64,000 nt of DNA from Tubulanus polymorphus (lineage: Eukaryota > Nemertea > Palaeonemertea > Tubulaniformes > Tubulanidae). The notes beneath the pieces were generated by a model, which ran no database searches, was not told the DNA's origin, and saw only the letters and a list, made by a program, of their open reading frames with translations. Each line of letters starts with the position of its first letter. Position 1 is the stretch's first letter. Below, in pieces: positions 53,430-63,974 of this stretch. The stretch spans positions 8,939,450 through 9,003,449 of the forward strand of contig NC_134026.1 of the NCBI RefSeq assembly GCF_964204645.1, written 5' to 3'. A program made the position numbers and the translations under genes.

Positions 53430-53780
53430 TTGCGGAATCACATCGGCATTCCCGCCAAAATAAGTAGTTGTCATAAATCCACTACTACACCAATATACTC
53501 ACACCCTGTTAATCTCCCAGTGATATTATCATTCTTTAAACATATATCCTCACCTAGAAGAGGAAACTTTTGGATCCTGCTACACACTCAACGACAATAC
53601 ACCAGGTTGTCCTCCCTGAAATTAAACTCATCAGGGATAAATGGGAGAAAATAGCGCACGCAGACTGAGGATTCCAGACAGATTTTAAGAAGATTGCTGC
53701 AAGAGGGCACAAGAAAGTAGAACTCTTCGCCTCCCAGGCGGGTGCACTGGCTGCCCCACAGCTCAGCTCAAACTCTGATT
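53430..53780 (+). pseudogene. Env-like glycoprotein fragment, copy 4
   Basis: It closely matches 43068-43395 at the DNA level (GCGGAATCACAT, CCTGTTAATCTCCC, AGAGGGCACAAGAAAGTAGA). The translated blocks PVNLPVILSFFKHI and GHKKVELFASQAGALAAP are shared. It is the second copy of the env-to-gag composite whose first copy is at 42.4-44.6 kb. Confidence 0.4.
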
Positions 53781-54640
53781 TCTTTATCCCTGGTGTCTCT
53801 CAATCGCAATTTCTTAGCTATCTGTCTAAGTATTTTTTCAACCATTTGTGTCGGTTTCTTGCTTTGGACAAGGAGAGCAGGTGCCGCACTTTTACCCCCG
53901 TGGCATCAAGCATAACTTTTCCCAGCTGAATATCAAAGACTATGGCGTGAATGTGATATATTTTTATTGATGTACAAGAAACCATTTATCCTGACAGAGG
54001 AGAGAATTTCTGTTCTCCGGAATATCTATCTGAGCGGGTGCACTTTGAAGCTGAATGTCAAGTCCGTGGGGTTCTACATTCCCAGCATGTTCACCCTCAT
54101 CAAGCTCTTGTGCAATTTGGGGATCTTTTCTAGCATCATGGACCAGGACCTGGTGGCCTTCATCAAGTGCTTTCCGCTGAACATGTCCCAGCGAAAATTT
54201 ACATGTTTTAGTTCCCAAGAGAAGATGGAGTGAAAACGAGGCTCGCAAATTCTACACAAAACTGCACAAATATGTAAAGGAACAACAGATGCCTCTAACA
54301 AGTATCTTTAAGGATATGGTGAATGATCTGCCCAAAAGAGGAAGAAACACAGAATTCAATCTTGAGAAAAAGGAACAGCATTCCACGATGTCCTCCAAAA
54401 TATAAATCTGAAACTCGTGTCATCAAGTACTATGGGTTGATTGTCATGATCGAGCAACTGAACAACTACATTATCCTGGATTCACGATTTGATATTCGAA
54501 TCCAGGACATTAATATCAAATGTGAAACATTCTCTACACGAGAACTGACAAAGCAGTATACATAAGTGTCAAATTCCCAATATCGGAAACCAGTACCATT
54601 TTTTATGTTTATATTAACATATTTTTCTCTCGCAATATAA
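53781..54640. other. Unassigned retroelement debris
   Basis: It contains short frames on both strands around 53964-54300, none recognised. A segment (AAGAGGAAG.AACACAGA and TTGAGAAAAAGGAACA) recurs at 42140-42195, and 54470-54600 recurs at 42520-42660. These shared orders tie it to the composite repeated at 42.1-44.6 kb. Confidence 0.4.
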
Positions 54641-54819
54641 TTCGGAGTTTTCGGTTTGTGAGGTAAATGTAAGTTCCATTTTTTGTTGTTATTATGAAGT
54701 TGGGGGAAAGGGGCTACTTAGTATGAAACCTCGAAATATTTTGAATTGCATTTATTTATATTTTGCAACATATATATTGATTAAAGTTCGAGCTGTGATT
54801 ATTGATATTACTTCTTCAG
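54641..54819 (+). promoter_or_regulatory. Shared leader and 5' intron module, copy 4
   Basis: GGAGTTTTCGGTTTGTGAGG, then the donor GTAAGT at 54669, TTTTTTGTTGTTATTATGAAG, and the acceptor ATTACTTCTTCAG to 54819. Family B sequence follows. It is nearly identical to 43621-43801. Confidence 0.55.
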
Positions 54820-55006
54820 GCGGGACACCTGAGAGTTTGCTATTCCAAAGATGAAGTGGCGCTCATCAGAAGAGCATTCGAAGGTTTCGCCGGGGTATTG
54901 ACGATATCCGAAAAATCGCCAGGCGAAACCCTGAGATAAATGCTCTGGTCAAGAAATACCACGATGGCCTAGAGAAACCCATTGTTCTGATATCAGAACA
55001 GCATTG
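54820..55006 (+). pseudogene. Family B ORF, copy 2
   Basis: GTPESLLFQR, EVALIRRAFEGF-like and KKYHDGLEKPIVLISEQH are readable across a frame change near 54890. It ends at a TGA directly before the second 48-bp tandem array. Confidence 0.5.
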
Positions 55007-55250
55007 AAGACTGAGGGACTGCTGGCTTGTGCATGGCTGATCAGTCGATGGTGGAGACTGTGGGGCTGCTGCCTTGTGCAAGGGCTGACCAGTCGACGGT
55101 GGAGGCTGAGGGGCTGCTGGCTTGTGCGACGGCTGACCAGTCAACGGTGGAGACTGAGGAGCTGCTGGCTTGTGCGAGGGCTGACTAGTCAACAGTTGAG
55201 ACTGAGGGGCTGCCGCCATGTGCAAGAGCTGACCAGTCGGCAGTGGATCT
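55005..55250. repeat. 48-bp tandem repeat, array 2
   Basis: About five units are homologous to 43930-44115, again with a 16-residue frame on the minus strand (PPSTGQP.HK.AAPQS). It is followed, as in array 1, by GTCGGCAGTGGATCTGATAA and the LTR/leader sequence. Confidence 0.85.
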
Positions 55251-55486
55251 GATAAATCAAAGTTCTGTGACTGGCCAGGCAGTGTAAGATTATTTTTTGG
55301 AGAAGTTCATTAATAGAGGTGATCGATCAATGGCGGAGAACCCGGGCAACTTTGACAACTATAAGGAGGAAAAGTAAGTGCAAAAGCTAACGACAACAAC
55401 AACAAACTCGGGAGAATTCAAGCGGGAACGAAAGACTCGAATATTACTTTTGGACGTGAAGAAAAAATTTGAAGTAAGTCGATAAA
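55251..55486 (+). repeat. Ty3/gypsy LTR remnant and leader, copy 3
   Basis: CAAAGTTCTGTGACTGGCCAGG matches 44150. Most of the LTR is then missing, and the leader resumes at TTTTGGAGAAGTTCATTAATAG with ATGGCGGAGAACCCGGGCAAC. The sequence runs into an ATG for gag at 55487. Confidence 0.6.
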
Positions 55487-56400
55487 ATGAATGTGCCGGT
55501 CTTCAGTTTAGAAAGCAGCAATTCTCAAGCTACATCATCAGACTTAGTGAGTAAAATCAATCAGTTACAAACTCATATTGCCAATCTGGAAGCGGGGACA
55601 ATGGTCACCCCAGACGGGCTAGCTTTTGAGCCTGATATTCACTTTTCAGGGGATGCAGATGAGGATATTGCAGAGTTTGTGAGGGATTTCCAAATAAGAG
55701 TTGAGTTTGGGGGGTGGAAAAAGAGTAAAGCGCTGGACACTTTACCTATTTACTTGAAAGGGCGTGCCCGAGAGCACTACTATCATTTACGGTCAAACCC
55801 TCCGCTTGATACGGAAAATAAGATAAAAGAAAGATCTTTAGAAGAAATCTTAGAATTATTCAAAGAAAAATTTAAAAATAAAGATATGCAATTTGTAACA
55901 CAGCAACAGTTCTACATGCTAAAAATGAACGAAGGCGAGTCACTTGACTCGTACATTCAAAGATTATTATACTTGGAAGGTTAACTTGAAAAGTCAGTTG
56001 AGGACCTGTTACAACTATTTCTGCATGGTTTATTGCCCTCAACAAAGGCATTTGTGATTGGGAAATGCCCAATAAATTTTGATAAGGCGATCGCTAATGC
56101 CAGGTTGTCACAAGAACTAGAAAAAATATCGCCCGCACAGGAATCAATCAGATCATTGAATATACATTATTCCCGTCAGATAGCCTTAGAAGGTCTAAAT
56201 GAGAAATTGACTGAATTATTGCAATTACAAAAGGGTAAAACAAGACAAAACAAATCTCGACCGATTAGATCATCGGATGGTGGACCATATTGCGAGTATT
56301 GTCAAACGGTAGGGCAAACTAGGCATGTTCGTTATTGTGTGCGAGTGATACCGATTCGTGCTACGAAACTTTCTTCCTATCTATATAACTTAATTGAATT
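55487..56400 (+). pseudogene. Ty3/gypsy Gag polyprotein, one in-frame stop
   Basis: Gag forms the retrotransposon particle. It starts MNVPVFSLESSNSQATSSDL, then a helix (QLQTHIANLEAG). The capsid-like retrotrans_gag region has IHFSGDADEDIAEFVRDF, GGWKKSKALDTLPIYLKGRA and QQQFYMLKMNEGESLDSYIQ. A TAA at 55981-55983 interrupts; the same region continues with LLQLFLHGLLPSTKAFVIG and a basic stretch before a zinc-knuckle-like CEYCQTVGQTRHVRYC. The knuckle departs from the usual CX2CX4HX4C spacing, so it is degenerate. Pol does not follow. Confidence 0.8.
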
Positions 56401-56750
56401 AATTGTTAATGTGCGTTCAATATAGTGATGACCTTTTGTAGTGCGTGTTGTACGCTGAAATGCTGCAGAAGTGTAAATAAAATAGTAAAAAAATAATTGC
56501 ATATATAATAATGCATTCATGAAATGAATAAATAAATTGCCATGTATTATAATAAGTGAATGATGATATAAATTATGATAATATAAACTACTGATGATTA
56601 TTATGTTGAATCAAATTCCTTAGAATGCTGTCGTATCTCTATTGTATAGCTTGTATATGGTTGTATCTTATATTTTATCTGGTAGAATAAAGTATTGGTC
56701 TGGGTGGTTGCCATTTGTTTTTCGGGGCGAAAAAAATTGAGCCTGGGGAG
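56401..56750. other. No gene recognised, A/T-rich
   Basis: This is A/T-rich sequence between the gag relic and a probable LTR, with no coherent frame. GGTAGAATAAAGTATTGG near 56690 contains an AATAAA. Confidence 0.4.
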
Positions 56751-56751
56751 A

Positions 56752-57112
56752 TGATAGTTGACTAGGGTTAATTAAATAATGATATAAATATCAATAACGT
56801 CTGGGAAAACAAATAAAATGAAGGATTTAATGGGAAGAGTAAAGAGAACTGTACATTAGTAAACATGGCCTTCGTAGTAGATCCACATGGTCATTGTTTC
56901 ACTCACGTGGCCTTCCTGATCATCAGGTTGAGCCAGATGGTCATTGTCCAATTGACGTGGCCATCTGAGAATATAAATACTCTTGTCGTGGTCTCCGCCT
57001 GGCTATCTCTTGTTTTAGCTCTCACAACAGCTCGGTTGGCTCGTTAATAAACTCAACTAACTAACAACTAATTTTCTTGTCAATTCTCTGAGCTAGGAAT
57101 TTCACAACGGAA
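56752..57112 (+). repeat. Probable LTR
   Basis: It starts TGATAGTTGACTAGGGTTAA, like the LTR start at 50547. TATAAATA lies at 56972-56979 and AATAAA at 57046-57051, the spacing of U3/R/U5. Two copies of an inner motif (GTGGCCTTC / GTGGCCATC after GGTCATTGT) lie in U3. The right boundary near ATTTCACA is a guess. Confidence 0.45.
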
Positions 57113-57119
57113 CCCTGTA

Positions 57120-57357
57120 TCACATTTCTTCTTCAGGTTCGACACCAGAGAGTTTGTTATTCCAGAGATGAAGTGGCACTCATCAGAAGAGCATTCGAAG
57201 GTTTCCGCCGCAGTATTGAGGATATCCGAAAAATCGTCGGGGGAAACCCTGAGATAAAGGCACTGGTCAAGAAATACCACAATGGCCTAGAGAAACCTAT
57301 TGTTCTAATATCGGAACAACATAGAAGTAGGGGGAAGGCCGTTGGGCCTAAGCGCTA
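57120..57357 (+). CDS. Family B ORF, copy 3 (cleanest)
   Basis: The sequence begins after an acceptor-like TTCTTCTTCAG (57126-57136). The readable protein is STPESLLFQR-like at the start, then DEVALIRRAFEGFRRSIEDI, RKIVGGNPEIKALVKKYHNG and LEKPIVLISEQHR. It is short, helical and highly charged, with no catalytic motif I know. The initiation codon is unclear. Three other copies exist (43802, 54820, 57460). Confidence 0.4.
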
Positions 57358-57459
57358 ACAACCAGATCATAAGTTGACAATACATCAATTTTGTAAATAA
57401 TTTTTCTCTTTGTGGTTGCGATGAAATGCTTTCTTTTATTTTCATTGACATCCTTGACA

Positions 57460-57594
57460 GTGGAAGAGTTTGCTACTCAAAGAGATGAGGCGGTGCTCAT
57501 TAGAAAAGAGTTCAAAGGTTTCCGACGGAGTATTGACGATATTCGAAAAAAATCGGCAGGCGAAACTATCAAATTATATTTAAGCAAAATTTAG
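57460..57594 (+). pseudogene. Family B ORF, copy 4 (truncated)
   Basis: The frame 57412-57594 starts MVAMKCFLLFSLTSLT, then EEFATQRDEAVLIRKEFKGF and RRSIDDIRKK, homologous to copy 3. It diverges and stops at 57594. It lies downstream of copy 3 in tandem. Confidence 0.4.
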
Positions 57595-57667
57595 AGTTTG
57601 TTTCATTCATTTGACGAGTACTTGGATAGCACCGGAGTGGATGTATGGCCATTAGGGCTGGGGTTTT

Positions 57668-57937
57668 TCAGTGGGAATATGTTTGGACATGTGATGATAT
57701 CAGTGAAATGTGCCCTTCATGTATGTTGTAGGATATTACAGATGAAAATTCCAATATTGTTGAGCTGGTGGTAGTAGGTGTAGATACGCAAGAGGACGTA
57801 TTCATGCACACTTCACAAATAACTTTCACTAGTCCGTTCGGTGATGATGATAGAATCGCATTGCGCATATTTTTCTTTCCATTAAATAAAAGTCTTAAAT
57901 GCGGCGCGTATTCCTTCAGATGTGAATGATGCTTCAT
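57668..57937 (-). CDS. Small Polinton-associated conserved ORF (tentative)
   Basis: MKHHSHLKEYAPHLRLLFNG, KKNMRNAILSSSPNGLVKVI and CEVCMNTSSC. The pattern of HLRLL..K..MR..IL....LVK.ICE..MN is one I associate with a short basic ORF that recurs in Polinton/adintovirus-like loci near the packaging ATPase; this is from memory and unverified. It is on the same strand as the ATPase fragment, with about 70 bp between the two. The C-terminus runs into unrelated sequence. Confidence 0.4.
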   Translation of the reverse strand: MKHHSHLKEYAPHLRLLFNGKKNMRNAILSSSPNGLVKVICEVCMNTSSCVSTPTTTSSTILEFSSVISYNIHEGHISLISSHVQTYSH

Positions 57938-58009
57938 TTCAACAATTGATAACGATTAAATTAGAAATTGTACTATCTAATACTTTTTATCTTATAATAA
58001 ATATGATAT

Positions 58010-58486
58010 CTATCGCTGGGAAATATTCGTGTACGTAATCGACATTTTGTCCAAAGTTTGTGGTTTGAAATCGCAGAATAGATACCCACGTGGAGAAATT
58101 GAGGTGGCATCCCTAAAAGCTTCCTCGAGCGATTTGCCTAACCCGGGACTGCATCGCTTAAGTTTCACATGAAGTCTATACCTAGGATGCTTGAATAGAA
58201 CTATATAATGTATGTTTAATGATATAGTTCGGAAATGAGGTCCTCTTGGGAAAAGGGTTTGTGATATGAGAATCACTTGAAGTTTCCTGTGATGAATGCC
58301 ACGCATAAAAATAGTCTCCAATAATTTAGGGTCACACTCATTCAAGATATTGTCTAGAATAAGTAGTTTTGTTGTCTCGGAACACGCCAAACTTTCGTTA
58401 ACTAAGTTACTAACTATTACACCATCGATACGTTGATAATGCCAATCGTTTTTAAAGATTTCTGCTATTATTCTCATTATCATCAT
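58010..58486 (-). pseudogene. FtsK/A32-like DNA-packaging ATPase (Polinton/adintovirus type), C-terminal half
   Basis: Packaging ATPases of this kind pump viral DNA into capsids. The fragment has a Walker-B-like strand (TTKLLILDNILNECD), LLETIFMRGIHHRKLQVILI, a sensor-like SQTLFPRGPHFRTISLN, HYIVLFKHPR and SPRGYLFCDFKPQT. These blocks, in this order, are the hallmark of the Polinton ATPase. The Walker A region is not encoded upstream, where the sequence enters another repeat at about 58500, so the gene is truncated. It is opposite in orientation to the polymerase fragment at 60.85 kb. Confidence 0.8.
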
Positions 58487-58499
58487 CGTTAATATATCA

Positions 58500-58915
58500 T
58501 TCTATTACCTCTCACTCGGAAGTGTGGAAGGAATCCCAACGAGGGAAAGATTCCCGTGCGATCAATGCGGGGCAATATTTGCTCACAAAAGCTCATGATC
58601 CCGCCATGACAAGAGGGTACATGGGCATTTTAAACCCACATGCGCCAGATGTGGAGGGATCTTTTCGACGACGGCGTATAGAGACCGTCACTACGCCCAT
58701 TGTTCGAAAAGAACCCCTCCTGCGCTGGTGAGCCATTGACGGCGACATTAGAATATGTCGGAGATGTTCTCGAAATTCCGGACATCGATGAATTGCTTCA
58801 ACCACTGTTCCCAGACTTGCCGAGGACGTTCGGGGCTGGAGGGGGGCTTTGTAGCGGAACAGCGGGTTTCCTTTCTGTTACAGAGTCCAACTCCAGTCCC
58901 GACCTCTTTTAGAGC
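58500..58915 (+). pseudogene. LFPTKR-family zinc-finger ORF, copy 4
   Basis: A frame with RERFPCDQCGAIFAHKSS, a stop, SRHDKRVHGHFKP, then CARCGGIFSTTAYRDRHYAH. These are two C2H2-like units, closer to consensus than in the copy at 39961-40152. It begins where the ATPase relic ends. The tail frame to 58915 is serine/proline-rich and unrecognised. Confidence 0.5.
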
Positions 58916-60040
58916 TTGTCGACCCTTTTACCTGTATTTTATATGTCCTTTTATATTGCTTGATATCGTGTCTATTTCAACTATTTTTGCATTCGCGAAT
59001 TCATTTATTCATTTCTTTTGCCAGCTTCCCCCGTGAGGTGTCGCTCGCGAGGGGAATCCTCGATACACACTGTTGGTAAATGTTGGCTCCGAGCCGGCTG
59101 CGGTGCTCGTTGCCGGGCCGGTCGATGCGCCCGTCTCCTGGTGAATATTTTCAACGTGCCTCATTGTTGAGTCGGAGGGGAGACACGACTGATTCACAAC
59201 TCCGTGAGGGTAAGACGCTTGGAGAATTCTCTCTAATTTCCTACCGGAATCCTAGCGCGACCGGGGAAGGACCGGCGGTGTCGCGGACCTTCTCGAGTTG
59301 GAAGGCAAACCGTCGTGTTCTGAACCGGTCTTGTTTCGCTTGTCTCGTATATCGCGCCTATAATATGTCTAACTTAAGAGCGTCATATCGCTATTCGCCC
59401 TCGGTTCCATCCGAGGGCGCCGTTAACTTGTAAACTGTATGCACGAATTATTGACGTTGATCGTGGGGTCAAACACTAGTTCCCCGCGACCGTATTACCG
59501 CTATTCGCCCTCGGTTCCGTCCCAGGGCATTCTGTATAAATGTTTGAAGTCCCTCCTATCGATAGTGTTTCGCGCGTTGTAGATATTGTAGTACATGTAG
59601 AATTCTTTCAAGGAGTCTCCTCGATTCCTTTTCGTTATATGACTCGGATATTATTCGTATTAGAATTTAAGCTTTATTATTCTTAATTTTCGCTTTTTGT
59701 GATCTAGCAAGATCGGTCGTACTCTGAGGCTGCGGGACTGTGTGTCCTTGGACTGTGTCCTTTTAACTAGACTGTGTGTCTGATTTGACTTTTTATTTCT
59801 ACTGTGAAGTTACGTTGATTCTTTTAAGACATTGTACATAGCTTGTAAATATATCTTTTTCGTTACGATTAAATCCACCGTAGTGGACCTATGATCATAT
59901 ATACATTCACCTCTGAATTTCGTTCTTTGGGTTTTAGTCCACTTCCTGAGGCATTCTGACCACTCCCGTGATTTCAACTTTTTCCGCGTGAGGAGAGGCG
60001 CCCTCCTGCGAGGATTCGTTCGACGACTTAGCCACTTGTG
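58916..60040. other. GC-richer LTR-like stretch, no gene recognised
   Basis: It contains a direct repeat (CCGCTATTCGCCCTCGGTTCC at 59387 and 59497), long U3-like sequence, TGTAAATATATC near 59845 and GTCCACTTCCTGAGGCATT near 59936. The base composition differs from the A/T-rich neighbours. It could be the LTR and leader of a retroelement; the boundaries are unknown. Confidence 0.35.
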
Positions 60041-60287
60041 TGAGGATGATAATCTCCCTGACGGAGGTGGTGATCCACCCCTTTTCGGACTCCCTCCTAG
60101 AGTCCGTTCGACATCAGCGAACTTATGTAGCCACGTCTAATTTTTGCCCCTCGTTGTTCACGCTACCACGAGGAACTCGGGGAATCACCTTACCGGAAGC
60201 GTGCAAACCCGCTTCCCTGAGGAGACTTTGTGTCGCGATACGATTCCCTCACCCTTTACGCTACAATGGAACCTCCCCATCTCCACC

Positions 60288-60385
60288 TCCACCGCCTGCA
60301 GTACCATTACCGCTGCCTCCAACGCCGCCAGCAGCAGTACCACCACTACTACCACCACCACCACCGCCGCCAGCAGTAGCAGTAC
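60288..60385. repeat. CCACC/GCC-rich microsatellite
   Basis: A trinucleotide-like run (CACCACCACCACCGCCGCC) makes poly-Pro, poly-Thr or poly-Ser frames. A similar short run lies at 39665-39685. The ORF 60040-60498 that spans it is low-complexity, ending WEELPDLSEETRVYKQNRSR, and its status as a gene is doubtful. Confidence 0.6.
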
Positions 60386-60849
60386 CAGCAGATATGCAAG
60401 GGGACTGTGAGTGGGAGGAACTTCCTGATCTCAGCGAGGAAACCCGGGTGTATAAACAAAATCGATCTAGGTCACGTCACTCCTTATCGGTGAATTGAGG
60501 TGAGGTTGTGTAAACAAAGTAGGGCAAAATTGACCGGTATACCTTACTATACATGACTCAGTGGATATAATGGCGATATAGAGAGACAATTTGAAGCTGT
60601 GGTTGGCCCCAGGGGTACCTGAAGGACCCGGATGAAGGTAAAAGATTATTTTTTTAACATTTTTGGGGGCCCTAACGACTCCAGAATTGCTAGATCAACC
60701 AGCGGAATCATCCTATTTGAGTGTAGGGAAGGGTATTAGACCGTCTAGAAGTATGATAACCCGTTATTTTTTGAAAACAAATTTTTCGAAATAAATTTAG
60801 CACAGGTTCACGATCTGAAATTAAGAAAGTTCGCATCCAAAGAGTTTTA

Positions 60850-62089
60850 AGTAGATTGGGTGGGATAAAATGGTTTACCAGCATTCATGTTGTGCTGGAA
60901 AAAGACGTAGACGGTGTACCTCAGCACAGGACAGTCTTTTTTACAAGCCATACTCGAAGTGCCTTCAATGTAAATCAGTTTGATGAGCTCTTAGAACAGG
61001 CTAAGAATAAGATGGTTCAATTACTAGAACAACATAATACTGAGGGTACTGGTTGGAGGTTTGATCATGTAGTCGTTCTCGACCTTCATCTCGGCATGTA
61101 CCAACCATTGAGTGGGGGATCATATATACCCTCTCCTCGGGTGATCGTCGCTCGAGGTGGGGTAATAAACATTGTAAACTACGATGACAAATGCCTCCTT
61201 TGATCGGTTGTAGCCCAATTACACCATGTGGATACAAACCCCCAACAAGTAGTCAAGTATTAACGGTACAAGGACGAATTGAATATGAACAATATCAATT
61301 ATCCAATGACCGTAGAACAAATACCCATATTCGAACGGCTGAACAATATATCAATTAACGTATTTGCCTATGAAGATGGGAATATTTTTGTCGATGAAGA
61401 CAATACTCATTACTGTCTTATCAATAACTTGAGTAGATTTTTATCCCACCTGAATAAGAGAAAAGCTCAATGTTTTTGGTGTTTCAGATGTTTAAATTCC
61501 TTCATTACGCAGGTTAACCTGGACACACACTCGGTTCTGTATTCAAGGAATACAAAGGACAATCATGCCGTCGACAGATGAGAACATACACAAATTTGAA
61601 AATGTTGCAAAACAGCATCCGCTCCCCTATGTTATTTATGCTGATTTCGAAATGTTTTTGAAACCAATACAGGGGTGTAATTTGAATCGGGATCAATCTT
61701 GGACATATTGATATCAGGTTCATGAACCATGCGGATTTTGTTTTTAAAGTCGTTGGCCCTGACATCAGACATTCCCACCCGACAGTCCTATATAGAGGAG
61801 ACGATGTTATGAAGACGTTTCTATCATCTCTCCTCGAAAAAGCTGAGGAGATCTTGGAAGAATACAAACATCGCCAACCTTTGGTTATGAACGACGTCGG
61901 TGAAGCACACTTCAATTCTACTGATATTTGTCATATTTGTAAGAAAATTATAAATGAGAGGAAATGTCGGGATCATGATCATATAACCGGTAAATACAGA
62001 GACCCAGCTTGTAATTCGTGCAATCTAAGCTATCGGGTTAGTAATAGGGATAATAGGCTTTCATACCAAAGGTCGAACGGTCGAGCTCA
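60850..62089 (+). pseudogene. Protein-primed B-family DNA polymerase, N-terminal half (Polinton-type), broken
   Basis: The N-terminal region typical of Polinton pPolB is present: GWRFDHVVVLDLHLGMYQPL, GGSYIPSPRV and VINIVNYDDKCLL. A TGA at 61201-61203 and a TAA near 61260 interrupt it. The same frame then gives NINYPMTVEQIPIFERLNNI, INVFAYEDGNIF and HYCLINNLSRFLSHL. A frameshift near 61560 leads to PLPYVIYADFEMFLK with the exonuclease DxE motif. Another shift near 61715 gives YRGDDVMKTFLSSL and a zinc-binding CHICKK..RDHDHITGKYRD with CNSCNLSY. The sequence is cut at about 62089 by the third hairpin-headed element, so palm motifs are absent. Confidence 0.82.
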
Positions 62090-62090
62090 T

Positions 62091-62140
62091 AAAAAATAAA
62101 AAATAAATTCTCGCACACTCATATTTATTTTTCATTTTTT
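62091..62140. repeat. Hairpin head of AT-rich element, copy 3
   Basis: The arms 62091-62110 and 62121-62140 pair with two mismatches around the loop TCGCACACTC. It is followed by ACTCACTAGCCC and TTTGATATGA, as in copy 2. It inserts in, or truncates, the polymerase relic. The HNH ORF does not follow here; A/T-rich non-coding sequence does. Confidence 0.8.
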
Positions 62141-62397
62141 ACTCACTAGCCCTTTCAACCTTTGATATGAAAGCCTATTATCCCTATTACTCTTAAAATA
62201 TTCATTTACATGGATAAAATATAGGTATGAATTACATATAAAAGTAATTAGAAAAGTGGGGTTTCAAGCCAGAGGTCGGAGGTCGAGCTCACTTATAAAT
62301 AGATATATAGATATATTTTAAACATATTTCAATATTTATATTTGTATGAGTTAGATTTTTAAACATTAAAAGTGTTACTAAAGTGTGATTGAAATAA

Positions 62398-62400
<3 letters not shown>

Positions 62401-62491
<91 letters not shown>
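62401..62491. repeat. (AT)n microsatellite
   Basis: About 45 uninterrupted AT dinucleotides inside the third AT-rich element copy. It can extrude as a cruciform. The length is probably variable between individuals. Confidence 0.97.
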
Positions 62492-62494
<3 letters not shown>

Positions 62495-62712
62495 GATATA
62501 ATACATAGCATTTGCTTATACTAGAACATGATTCTATTTGAGCCTATATACATTTCATGTAAAGAGCTATGGAATAAATCTATAAATTCACAGCTGTCAC
62601 AGCTGTTACTATGACGCCGAGACATATGAGTCATAATACTGCAAACGCGTTAGATCATTCTAGAAATCGCACCGGAACTGAATAGATGATGCAACATAAC
62701 GCTTAGGATATT

Positions 62713-63147
62713 CTATCTCTCGAAACGCAATTAGGAGTTTATAGTTTACAATTCTAAATCTAAATGTAAGTACTGTTTTTTGTAGTTATTAGGGCTATTA
62801 AATATGAAACCTTTAGATATATTTAAGTGTATTTTGTATATCTTTTAGATAGCTAGAGTTACCATAACAGTAGACGGGGTTTATTGCGTAATAATTAATA
62901 GTTTCCGGTTTTTGAATTAAATGTAAGTACTGTTTTTTGTTGTTATTAAGAAGTCGGGAAAAGGGGTTACTAAATATGAAACCTTTAAGTGCATTTGACA
63001 ACTACAACTTCATACAGTTAATTCTATTTTACGTTAGATGGATAATAACTTGAACTATAATAAGTTATAATAATTAGAAACGATAGACTTGAAAATATTT
63101 ATATCATTTAATATCGTAGTTCCTGTTCTACCGCTGATATCTTTTAG
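62713..63147 (+). promoter_or_regulatory. Shared leader and 5' intron module, copies 5 and 6 in tandem
   Basis: Leader 1 (TATCTCTCGAAACGCAATTA) has GTAAGT at 62766. Leader 2 (GTTTCCGGTTTTTGAATTAA) has GTAAGT at 62923. Both are followed by TACTGTTTTTTGT.GTTATTA. Acceptor-like TATCTTTTAG sites are at about 62845 and 63147, the latter just before family A. Confidence 0.5.
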
Positions 63148-63207
63148 TTGAATAAAATCAAGAAGTGATAGAGAACTCAAGATACTCCTTCTGAGGAATC
63201 AACAGCA

Positions 63208-63868
63208 ATGGAAGACGAACCAATGGAAATGGGCGCTGAAGTAAAAGAATCTCTAGATATAGACGACGAAACTTTAGAAGTTAAAAAACATTTAGATTAC
63301 CACCAAGAAATGACATTAATTTTTAAAAAAATAATAGAAAACCAGCAATCAAGCGTAACATCATTACCGAAAAGACCAACAACCAATGTAGAAATATTGT
63401 TAAGACTAAGAGGAACAAAAACTAAAAAGAAAATGAGTGGAAATGAGTTAAATAAGTTTTTAAAATCAAAATAATCAAATGAAACAGATGTAAGTTTTAA
63501 AGAAATAGAAGGTGTAACAACATTTAATGAAATAACTGTTTTATTGAAAAAAAAATTATTGAACCTTGTTATTTAAAAAAGCAAAGTATTTATGGGATTA
63601 TATCATTTTCGGGGATTATTTAAATTGGGGATTTTTAATGTTTAATAAACAAACTGCGGGGATTTCTTGGGCTTCTTGGGTTAAAAAATATATAAGTATT
63701 AGTGCCGGGCATGAAAGAAAATTAAGAAGCGTAGGGAGATTAATTACATATAAAAGATTCCAATTTTTAAGTTTGTCATTTTCTGATATAGTAAAATATT
63801 TAAACGATATTGAAAAAATGCTTGACAATGATCCAGAAATTGAAAAGTTCTGGTTGGAATTATAAATC
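63208..63868 (+). pseudogene. Family A protein, near full-length copy
   Basis: From ATG 63208: an acidic start (MEDEPMEMGAEVKESLDIDD), EVKKHLDYHQEMTLIFKKII, SLPKRPTTNVEILLRLRG and MSGNELNKFLKSK, then a stop at 63472. The rest continues in shifted frames: KAKYLWDYIIFGDYLNWGF, ISWASWVKKYISISAGHERK, RSVGRLITYKRFQFLSLSFS and DIEKMLDNDPEIEKFWLEL. One frame change near 63540-63570 and the stop break it. Order and spacing equal the copy at 46788-47537. Confidence 0.6.
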
Positions 63869-63907
63869 AAATGATGTATTAGTTGAAACTATAAATTTTG
63901 TCAATAC

Positions 63908-63974
63908 AACGACCGAACATACTTGTATATGTATTGTGTAAATCTGCTTGGTGAATGTTCTATGTTCGGTCGTT
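63908..63974. repeat. 14-bp perfect inverted repeat after family A
   Basis: AACGACCGAACATA (63908-63921) and TATGTTCGGTCGTT (63961-63974) are exact reverse complements, 39 bases apart. A self-complementary GCGCATGCGC follows at 63988-63997. A related GTTCGGTCGTT lies at about 47630 downstream of another family A copy, so the block may mark the element's right end. Confidence 0.6.

Noticed and set aside
55004..55252. Trp/Arg-rich plus-strand frame
   Set aside because: It is produced by the 48-bp tandem array.
60040..60498. Proline-rich 152-codon protein
   Set aside because: It spans a CCACC/GCC microsatellite with differing open frames; there is no conserved domain, so it was listed only as a repeat.
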